A stretch of DNA of 64,000 nucleotides from Edolisoma coerulescens. Taxonomy: Eukaryota > Chordata > Aves > Passeriformes > Campephagidae. A program made the translations under genes and the position numbers. The stretch lies in the NCBI GenBank assembly GCA_013397115.1, contig VWZW01006282.1, positions 1,239,831-1,303,830 of the forward strand. The letters run 5' to 3'. The first letter of the stretch is position 1, and each line of letters starts with the position of its first letter. Shown here one piece after another: positions 59,801-64,000 of the stretch. The notes under the pieces were generated by a model. It saw nothing but the letters and a program-made list of their open reading frames with translations. It did not search any database and was not told where the DNA came from.

Positions 59801-61265
59801 ACAAAAGCCTACAATAATTTTTATGCAAGACAACTTAGGTTTTATTCTTTACAGAAGAACTATGTATAGCCAGTTTTTTGATCATTAATTGCTATGTCAT
59901 CATGTGTGATTATGAGCATGCCAACTACATCAATCAATGAACATGGAAAGAAAAAAGCAAATTTGAACTTTTACAACAACAATCTAAATAAAGACCACAC
60001 TATATGCAGATAAAGAAACATCTCTAAAAGAATTCTAGGAACTTCATACAATAACAAATAATTGCACTAAAAAATTGAGCAACTGCATTTCTGTAGATTA
60101 ACTGCAGAATTAATGTTATTATTTTTAAAATACATAAAATCTTAATTTTTGACTCACAGCTTTTGCAATTACTGCCACAATTAAAAAAGTTTCCAAGAAA
60201 AAATGCCCAAAGAGACCAATGAACCTCATTTAAGTATGTGTTTAATAACTCCCTGGAAGAAGTGCCAGAAGGAAGCTCATTAGATGACAAACAACAAAAA
60301 AGAAAGTTATTAAGACATATACTCACCTGGTAAAAACACGAGCACGCTGCCACGTTCCAATGTACCGCTCAAGTTCTTTTTCTCCCTAACAAGAAAACAC
60401 AGCTTCATTAGTTTTAAAATCTCAGTCTGCTTCATTACCCCAAGTTATTTTATTCTGGAAGAACAAGCAGAAGTGTGCACTTTTTGTAACATGCATTATT
60501 TAAACTTTCTGAGGAAATGTAATTTCAACCATTATTTGCAAATATGCCTTCTGAAAACTCAGTATACAGACAATGGAACCAGTGCATTAGGTTTAGTTTT
60601 CTTCTTCAAAACTATGACAAAAAGAAACATTCTCATTTTGCAATGAAGTTAGTCATAATCAGGTTACTTAATACACACCCACTGTTAGACAGAAGTTGTA
60701 GAAGCAACTTTATTACTTTTCCAGATGCTAAACATCAATTTACAAAACACAGTGCAGCAAAATCCAGTATTTACTTATTTCAGATGACATCAAGGCATTA
60801 AACAACCAGTGAAAATTAATGCCTAGTTTTCATCCTTTTTTTCCATGAAATAATGTATGTTTTAGGTCATAATATAAAATAGTAGCTCTGGTTTCATTCT
60901 TGATATAAATACTCCTCAGCTGTGGTCTACAGCAAAGAATATAGTTTCCATATGACATGGCTGCCTTCAATAGTCACTCACGCTCCACGGCATGAAGTGC
61001 ACTTTAAGAACAGAGGGCACAAATCAAACAAATATACAAAATAAAGGCAAAGATGCAAGTAAAATGAAGTTTCCAGTAATAATCATGGGCTGCTGCTGTT
61101 GCTTAATTAGCTTCTCATTTCCCCAAGAGCCACTGATTCCAGATCTTGAACTGTATCTTACCTATTGCTCCTCTTTTCGAACTCATCAAATGACTGAATC
61201 AGAGACACTGCAACTTGATACATTTTCTGTGCTATCACTGGTTCCCCAGGGCTCTGAGGATGAAG
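29707..61265 (-). CDS. TDRD9: TDRD9, DExH-box RNA helicase with Tudor domain; 29 C-terminal-side coding exons (5' part outside window)
   Basis: TDRD9 is an ATP-dependent RNA helicase of germ-cell granules that works with PIWI proteins to silence transposons and is needed for male fertility in mice. 29 exons, all GT/AG, join in phase into 1,033 codons plus stop. In order the protein shows VLVFLPG (motif IV region, about residue 50), TNIAESS (motif V, about 104), QRKGRAGR (motif VI, about 150-157), the HA2 region (about 188-310) and a Tudor domain near residues 605-665 with YYRAHVLY and FFVDYGN. It ends YQLHKLVLLND. Mammalian TDRD9 is about 1,380 residues, so roughly 350 N-terminal residues, including motifs I-III, lie right of the window. 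It retains no internal stop, so it looks functional. Gene order with ASPG supports orthology. Confidence 0.95.
31045..31117 (-). CDS. TDRD9: TDRD9 exon (penultimate)
   Basis: 73 bases, TTTCAG acceptor, GTAAGG donor, ending in phase 0. Encodes LICKSKPRDIIDP and WYEKPYAWNQ, matching the FCQSKPREKI...WHEKPYEWNQ segment. Confidence 0.94.
31118..33447 (-). other. TDRD9: TDRD9 intron before the penultimate exon
   Basis: 2.3 kb intron, AT-rich, with homopolymer A/T runs near 31,380 and 32,438. Plus-strand open frames near 31,888-32,187 look like chance. No named repeat recognised. Confidence 0.5.
33448..33557 (-). CDS. TDRD9: TDRD9 exon
   Basis: 110 bases, TTTACAG acceptor, GTAATA donor, ending in phase 2 (TG). 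Encodes INSLRIAMNKLLC and QVAQLQENIRQKLL, matching LRAAINKLVC...RVAQLQDIARQKLL. The split codon becomes TGT with the next exon. Confidence 0.92.
34628..34766 (-). CDS. TDRD9: TDRD9 exon
   Basis: 139 bases, CATGTAG acceptor, GTAAAA donor, ending in phase 0. Encodes GKYFTGVLCGLGW, then LPANDMELTFDVHF and LEDITE, matching GKYYTGVLCGLGW...HDMELAFDVQF. Confidence 0.95.
35414..35507 (-). CDS. TDRD9: TDRD9 exon
   Basis: 94 bases, GTGCCAG acceptor, GTATTT donor. Encodes LAETSLMPPIHGLLALLSML and FAPAIEL, matching LRETSLMPHIPGLPALLSMLFAPVIEL. Confidence 0.95.
35677..35786 (-). CDS. TDRD9: TDRD9 exon
   Basis: 110 bases, CCCCAG acceptor, GTAATG donor. Encodes HVLIHKESINSIVVHD and LLVATDVSVNAS, matching VWIEKESINSVIISD and LVAASLSINATG of the family. 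Confidence 0.93.
35901..35940. repeat. two tandem 20-bp units
   Basis: ATTTAGATGATAACTAATAA is followed directly by ATTTAGACGACAGCTAATAA, with three differences. A small local duplication in a TDRD9 intron. Confidence 0.8.
36152..36222 (-). CDS. TDRD9: TDRD9 exon
   Basis: 71 bases, TTTGAAG acceptor, GTATGA donor. Encodes VTVFGPFSPYQLKCYSLT, matching LHGPFNPYELKCHSLT. Confidence 0.92.
37288..37437 (-). CDS. TDRD9: TDRD9 exon
   Basis: 150 bases (50 codons), phase 0 at both ends, TCTATAG acceptor, GTAACT donor. Encodes QSHDLLKELFS, a charged variable middle, and LIERLLSCFSENK, lining up with QSHEVLKGLFS...LIRILLESFSTNK. Poorly conserved, probably a linker. Confidence 0.9.
37874..38134 (-). CDS. 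TDRD9: TDRD9 exon, extended Tudor (SN-like) part
   Basis: 261 bases (87 codons), the longest exon here, phase 0 at both ends, CTCTAG acceptor, GTAGGT donor. Encodes ALEFKICKMCPSAKSLVCG, FASLVSGCTLLVEVYSLV, HVDVF and NIRDELIQECYAQL, ending EESYESQ. Strongly like the mammalian protein. Confidence 0.96.
39362..39451 (-). CDS. TDRD9: TDRD9 exon, Tudor core
   Basis: 90 bases (30 codons), phase 0 at both ends, TTTTCCAG acceptor, GTAGGA donor. Encodes VFFVDYGNRSEVPL, the Tudor F(V/I)DYGN hallmark, and ends LKEIPSCLQGLPFQ. A plus-strand open frame of 163 codons overlaps it but is only an antisense shadow. Confidence 0.95.
40409..40621 (-). CDS. TDRD9: TDRD9 exon, start of the Tudor region
   Basis: 213 bases (71 codons), phase 0 at both ends, ATTCCAG acceptor, GTAATG donor. 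Encodes VEVGHFWGYRTDEKN, VLCLAPFTYLGKRGYYRA and HVLYVHGDLAE. The latter part is the first half of the Tudor barrel, with aromatic residues of the type that bind methylated arginine. Confidence 0.95.
41978..42089 (-). CDS. TDRD9: TDRD9 exon
   Basis: 112 bases, ATTTTAG acceptor, GTAGGA donor, ending in phase 0. Encodes VNVDCRKQTVEP, ISFGDTQ and RVTE, lining up with the VNVDFQKQTVDPMQVSF segment. This linker before the Tudor region is less conserved than its neighbours. Confidence 0.9.
42481..42509. repeat. (TG)n/(TA)n microsatellite
   Basis: Short TGTGTGTG run passing into interrupted TATATA in a TDRD9 intron. Likely length-variable. Confidence 0.75.
43381..43554 (-). CDS. TDRD9: TDRD9 exon
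   Basis: 174 bases, GTAAACAG acceptor, GTAATT donor. Encodes AFVEFSRNPKEVFKVLPEVY, then KMSQLKIPFEL and QVQG. It matches the family closely at its start and diverges near its end. Confidence 0.95.
44195..44295 (-). CDS. TDRD9: TDRD9 exon
   Basis: 101 bases, TTGACAG acceptor, GTAAG donor. Encodes LKNMPPYGYIYHKQLQSLL and RQCGQVKSI, matching the IPPYGFLYYKQLQSLFRQCGQVKSI region of mammalian TDRD9. Confidence 0.95.
46156..46263 (-). CDS. TDRD9: TDRD9 exon
   Basis: 108 bases (36 codons), phase 0 at both ends, GATTTCAG acceptor, GTATGT donor. Encodes VVIAGAFYPNYCTFG and DLAGKDPKTTV, part of the OB-fold-like segment that follows HA2 in DExH helicases. Confidence 0.95.
47050..47166 (-). CDS. TDRD9: TDRD9 exon
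   Basis: 117 bases (39 codons), phase 0 at both ends, ATTTCAG acceptor, GTAATG donor. Encodes VAELFHNLRRRV, FNMHV and MDPEYVCKQRFILQ, matching the family's VAELYEELKTRISQFNMHV...KQRFILQ. Confidence 0.95.
48760..48813 (-). CDS. TDRD9: TDRD9 exon (54 bases)
   Basis: 18 codons, phase 0 at both ends, TTTTCAG acceptor and GTAAG donor. Encodes EELEWGRSNCVHINKIKE, matching DELNWGRLNYIQIKRIRE. Confidence 0.93.
49100..49710 (-). mobile_element. CR1 LINE 3'-end fragment in a TDRD9 intron
   Basis: The plus strand is the reverse complement of a CR1 3' end. It starts at a degenerate AGAATCATAGGAATGTTGAGG tail and passes through ACTAAACCATGTCCCCACG, ATGGTGACTCCACCAGG, GGGCAGCCTGTTGCAATG, AAGGTCTCCCCTGAGCC and CTTCACCAGCTCCATTACCC. 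It ends in GTGGCCTCACCAGTGCCAAG and CTGGCCTTCTTGGCATCCTG. About 600 bases, same orientation as TDRD9, between the exons at 48,760-48,813 and 50,312-50,356. No intact ORF. Confidence 0.9.
50312..50356 (-). CDS. TDRD9: TDRD9 exon (45 bases)
   Basis: Short exon of 15 codons, phase 0 at both ends, TTCTTAG acceptor and GTTAGT donor. Encodes AWQACKQKGKLRHPM, matching TWKACRQTGELRYPK in mammals. Being a multiple of three, skipping it would leave the frame open. Confidence 0.9.
51845..51908 (-). CDS. TDRD9: TDRD9 exon
   Basis: 64 bases, TTGACAG acceptor, GTAAG donor, ending in phase 0. Encodes FAGNSRSDCIAIVNAFR, matching FSGSSKSDCIALVEAFK of the family. Confidence 0.92.
52383..52446 (-). CDS. TDRD9: TDRD9 exon, HA2 region
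   Basis: 64 bases, TTGTAG acceptor, GTAGTA donor. Encodes AAALSSRNFFAVPF and the start of the arginine shared with the next exon, matching AAALSLKNFFAMPF of the family. Confidence 0.93.
52530..52692 (-). CDS. TDRD9: TDRD9 exon, HA2 (ratchet) region
   Basis: 163 bases, CTCTAG acceptor, GTAACT donor. Encodes DGELTFLGTVLTHLPVD, then LGKLIVLGHVFGCLEECLII, matching the family's LPVNQQLGKLIVLGHVFGCLDECLII. Confidence 0.94.
53313..53444 (-). CDS. TDRD9: TDRD9 exon, start of HA2 region
   Basis: 132 bases (44 codons), phase 0 at both ends, CCTTCAG acceptor, GTAGGC donor. Encodes HCPLGATVLKLKKLDIGEPK, then LLATALSPPSVGDVERT and QLKE, the winged-helix/HA2 entry conserved in DExH helicases. Confidence 0.95.
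53818..53915 (-). CDS. TDRD9: TDRD9 exon, helicase motif VI (second half)
   Basis: 98 bases, GTGAAG acceptor, GTAAGG donor, ending in phase 0. Joined to the previous exon it gives QRKGRAGR, the arginine-finger motif VI, followed by VSKGYCYRLVHKAFW and ending PEML. Confidence 0.93.
54440..55003 (+). mobile_element. LTR-retrotransposon-like (endogenous retrovirus) segment in a TDRD9 intron
   Basis: The stretch ends with AGTGATCTCCCTGTCTTCATC, TTTTTTTCCTCCCGTCCAG, GGGGAGTGATAGAGCAG and TGGTGGGCACCTGGTACCCAG. I recognise this from avian ERV LTR-type repeats. An AATAAA-like string (AATAAAATTTAA, near 54,823) lies inside. It is not coding, and no gag, pol or env frame is visible. Exact ends and family cannot be fixed by eye. 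Confidence 0.5.
55602..55706 (-). CDS. TDRD9: TDRD9 exon, lead-in to helicase motif VI
   Basis: 105 bases, TTGCAG acceptor, GTAAG donor. Encodes VIDFCLAKILFCD, TNYQSLRLCWASK and NQRK. The motif VI glycine codon is split by the intron, and GRAGR follows in the next exon. Confidence 0.95.
56254..56311 (-). CDS. TDRD9: TDRD9 exon, helicase motif V
   Basis: 58 bases, CTCAG acceptor, GTAAG donor. Encodes VILATNIAESSVTVPDVKY, which contains the TNIAE(S/T)S motif V of DExH helicases (RNA binding and coupling to ATP hydrolysis). Confidence 0.95.
57016..57100 (-). CDS. TDRD9: TDRD9 exon
   Basis: 85 bases, TTTAG acceptor, GTAAAT donor, ends in phase 0. Encodes WQVYPLHACATLEEQ and VPGYRK, the family's VYPLHSSVALEEQ...VPGYRK segment of the second RecA-like lobe. 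Confidence 0.93.
57255..57306 (-). CDS. TDRD9: TDRD9 exon
   Basis: 52 bases encoding GLGEIRYMHSCL, matching the GLGEINYMHELL of the family. Two overlapping AG acceptors exist. Using the outer one (CCTAG) keeps phase and restores the expected P-G-L-G-E-I. Confidence 0.88.
57307..60326 (-). other. TDRD9: TDRD9 intron
   Basis: 3.0 kb intron between the motif IV exon and the next. It contains A-rich simple sequence near 59,060-59,110 and imperfect AATGAAATACA units near 59,306-59,345. No coding exon is missing here, because the joined frame is continuous. Confidence 0.6.
60327..60385 (-). CDS. TDRD9: TDRD9 exon, helicase motif IV region
   Basis: 59 bases, GTTAG acceptor and GTGAG donor. It encodes LERGSVLVFLPG, the start of the helicase C-terminal lobe in DExH proteins. 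The P-G glycine codon is split by the intron. Confidence 0.92.
61162..61265 (-). CDS. TDRD9: TDRD9 exon (first visible), linker between the helicase lobes
   Basis: 104 bases, CAAACAG acceptor, GTAAGA donor; starts in phase 0 and ends in phase 2. It encodes SPGEPVIAQKMYQVAVSLIQ and FDEFEKR, matching the EPVITKDIYEVAVSLIQ segment of mammalian TDRD9 just before the second helicase lobe. Confidence 0.9.
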
Positions 61266-64000
61266 CTGTTTGAAGAAGGCAATGAGGTTAACACAGTGTA
61301 ACAGGCTAAAAGACTGAAGTTCACATATGCATTTCAATTTGTCAAGTGCTTGCAATTAAAACTGATCCAGTATAGAACCTTGTACAAAGAAGCAACTTCA
61401 TCTGATACGCTCATTACCTTCTAAATAGACATTTTTCTTCAAGCATCTAACCATTTTAATGCTCAAGAAATACTTCTGATATTTACCTACTTAAGCACTA
61501 GGCCACCCTCCATTTGCTTCCAGGACATACTCCTTATCCTGAAGCGTCAAGCACATGGGACCGATCACAAGCAATGGGAACAGGATGACAAGGAGGAATT
61601 TGTGCAAGGAAGGGACAGTGCTTCTCACAGCTACTCTTACACAGATCTCTCTACCTGCCTGCACATAAATCATGTACCTCTTTCTTAACTGTTTTTGCAT
61701 TTAATGGGTCTTGTGGTTTTGGTCACACCCTGTCAAAGAATCACTCTTCTGCTGTGCTCAACAGAACCATGATGATTCTGTCTACACTGCTTCCCAGCAT
61801 TCTGTACAAACTCCAGGCTTTAGTATTTAAGAACACAAACCATCAAGTCTTCAGAGCAAAGACAGTAACTTAATCACTTCCCAGTTTATTTTAAAACTCT
61901 TAATGAACTAGACCTGCTTTGAAAAAGGTCTACAGTATTACACATTTTTTCCTGGTAGACAAAATGGCTTTTAATCACTGCTCACCTTTCATTCTCAGAG
62001 TTTTTCCTCATTGTAGTGCAAACTCTTTACTGGACCAAGTGTTTCAGAGAGCTAAAACCACCGACAACTGAACTATCTAAACTATTAAAATGAAATTAGC
62101 TATTTTTCAACCAGTTTCCCTCTGTAAAGGAGCTCATAACAATCACAAAAGCACTGCTCCTAGCACCAGTCCGGCAACACTGATTTAGATCAGCATTTGC
62201 TACTGCAACCTCAGTTCTCAGCTTCATTAGCCCATGAGAAACCTCAAAAATAACTTGATTGTTTTCTTCAAAGTTATTTTTGCCCCAATATATGTGAAAA
62301 ATCTAAGGAAGTTATCTCTGCAGGGCTGCTTGAATGTAAGATTCTTTTTTTGTTTTATATTATCCCTGCTTAAATAACTGTCAAATTTGTCTATTCAATT
62401 TTGCTACTGATTGTACCTTTACTATTCTTTAACATGACAAGGCTTCCACATTGCTCCTAATAAAAGGTAACAATGTGACAAACAGCAAAAATCCAAAAGC
62501 CCAGTCAAACCCGACTGAAATAATACAACATGATCAGAACAGTTTTTGACAGCAGCTCACTACCTTCCACCAGGACTCTGACTCCAGTTCTATGGATATG
62601 AAGGAGTTTTCACCCTTGCAAGCCAAAAATGGCTTGCATTTTTCCACTTTGCTTAATTTTTTAAATTTGCATTTCATATCTCCAACACTATCCAGAACAA
62701 CAGGCAAGCATTTACACAGCTAGTTTTAAAATTGCCTACAGATAGAGCCTTCATGCATTTTTCATGAAACTTGTGTTTCAATGATTCTTGAGGCTTAGAG
62801 GTTGCTGGCAGGACAGAATCACAGTTCTGTTAAACATTAAGAACAACGTGCTTACAAAGTCCATTACACCAAAAGAAAATAAACTGCTTTTTGTAAGCCT
62901 ATGCTCACAAACTAAACAGTACAATTATAAATGACCCAGTATCATTTATATGATCATTTATATGACCCAATAAATGACCCTGGGCAAGGGTAAGCCAGTG
63001 CTACACTAAAAATGTTTCTCTCTTCTTCCCCTCTTATTTTTATTCTTTCCTACAAATGAAGTAATTCGAGTAGAAAGCTTTATCTTTGGTTCAGCTAGAT
63101 GTCTGTCTAGCCACAGCAGAGGGTTTACTGCAAACAGGCACACAGAAGAAAAAATAATGACTGGCACTTTTATTCATCTTCCAAATCACAATGGCATCAA
63201 TGAATAGACAAATTATTCAAGTCAAAACCACCTCCCAAAATTTTTATTTTCAAGCGCAGTTTTAAAACATTATCACATGCAGAAATGAGCGATCTATTAA
63301 AGACAAGAGCTCTGCAGGATTCACAAAAGAATTCTACATGTATACAGTATCATCGAATTCTTTTAAGATTTTTTGAAAAGGGACCAAGGTGCACACCTCA
63401 CAGCCTGGAGACAGTTACAAAGGACTAAACTGATTTTGACTGAGATGCTTTAAGAAATGAGTTTAAGTTTTATGTAATCTGGTTTTATAGTTATAATTTT
63501 AAAATCAAAAGGAAAATTAGAAAAATTCTGTTTATCTAAAGAGCAAAGACTGCACTTACTGTTAACTGCTGTGTTCTTTTACATGAATTTTACAGGCTTT
63601 TATAGGTGAAAATAAAACATCAAGATCTAAAGCCTGAAGCTTGTACCTCAGGCAGTTATCTAACTGATTTAGATTTTAGCATGATGAAAGATGTGCTCCT
63701 GCCTCCATATGGCAGCGTTAACTCATTAACTGTCTTAACATTCATGTTCCACTTTCATTTTATTAGGATGTTATACAAATCATCTTAGACCTTCCACATT
63801 TTAATTTTTTAATTGTAACTAGTATTTAGAGATAATCTTCACACACAGCACCATAAGAAACAAGATCGAGACTGAGAATCAGCGCTTTAGAATTCAATTT
63901 CATCCTTTTTTAATATATATAAAAAAAAGAAAATCAAGAGCACTTATGTGCTTCCACTGTAGCCCTAAGGCACAAGAAACATCTTGGACAAACATACTCT
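61266..64000 (-). other. TDRD9: TDRD9 intron reaching the window edge
   Basis: AT-rich sequence upstream of the first visible exon. I searched the minus strand for the preceding family segment (the EVEGKPHSVEEYY region) and for helicase motifs I-III and did not find them, so they lie beyond 64,000. A 12-base unit ATCATTTATATG is tandemly doubled at 62,941-62,964. Confidence 0.6.

Noticed and set aside
62560..62640. Possible extra TDRD9 exon (minus-strand frame containing IELESESWWK before a GTAGTG)
   Set aside because: No pyrimidine tract at the acceptor and no match to the family segment expected before the first visible exon.

Overview
This is vertebrate nuclear DNA, most likely from a bird. 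Both recognisable genes are split into many short exons with GT/AG introns. The introns are compact and AT-rich, and the interspersed repeats are mainly CR1-type LINE fragments, the main LINE of birds and other reptiles. Two single N bases (13,607 and 22,599) mark it as a draft assembly. There are no prokaryotic operons, CRISPR arrays or phage features.

Two protein-coding genes are present, both on the minus strand. (1) ASPG (L-asparaginase / 60 kDa lysophospholipase family) has its 5' end in a CpG-rich block near 13.56-14.12 kb. Its first six coding exons run leftward to 433, and the rest of the gene, including the expected ankyrin-repeat part, lies beyond the left edge. (2) TDRD9 (DExH-box RNA helicase with a Tudor domain, piRNA pathway) enters from the right edge. 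I place 29 consecutive coding exons from 61,265 down to the stop codon at 29,707. They join into one open frame of 1,033 codons plus stop with no internal stop or frameshift. The N-terminal helicase motifs I-III are not in the window. TDRD9 next to ASPG is also the order I recall for human chromosome 14q32, so this is a conserved neighbourhood.

The roughly 15 kb between the TDRD9 3' end and the ASPG promoter has no gene that I can support. It holds CR1 fragments at 14.6, 16.1 and 19.9-20.8 kb. It also holds an inverted repeat of two 576-577 bp arms (18,886-19,461 and 26,826-27,402), about 99% identical and separated by 7.36 kb. This repeat is the most unusual structure in the window. Other repeats are CR1 pieces inside ASPG intron 2 and a TDRD9 intron, and an LTR-retrotransposon-like segment in another TDRD9 intron.

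The two genes have unrelated biochemical roles (asparagine hydrolysis in cells; germline transposon silencing). Nothing in the sequence suggests a joint system. The exon calls rest on reading splice sites, checking phase across every junction, and comparing the protein with the mammalian families from memory; no database search was run.
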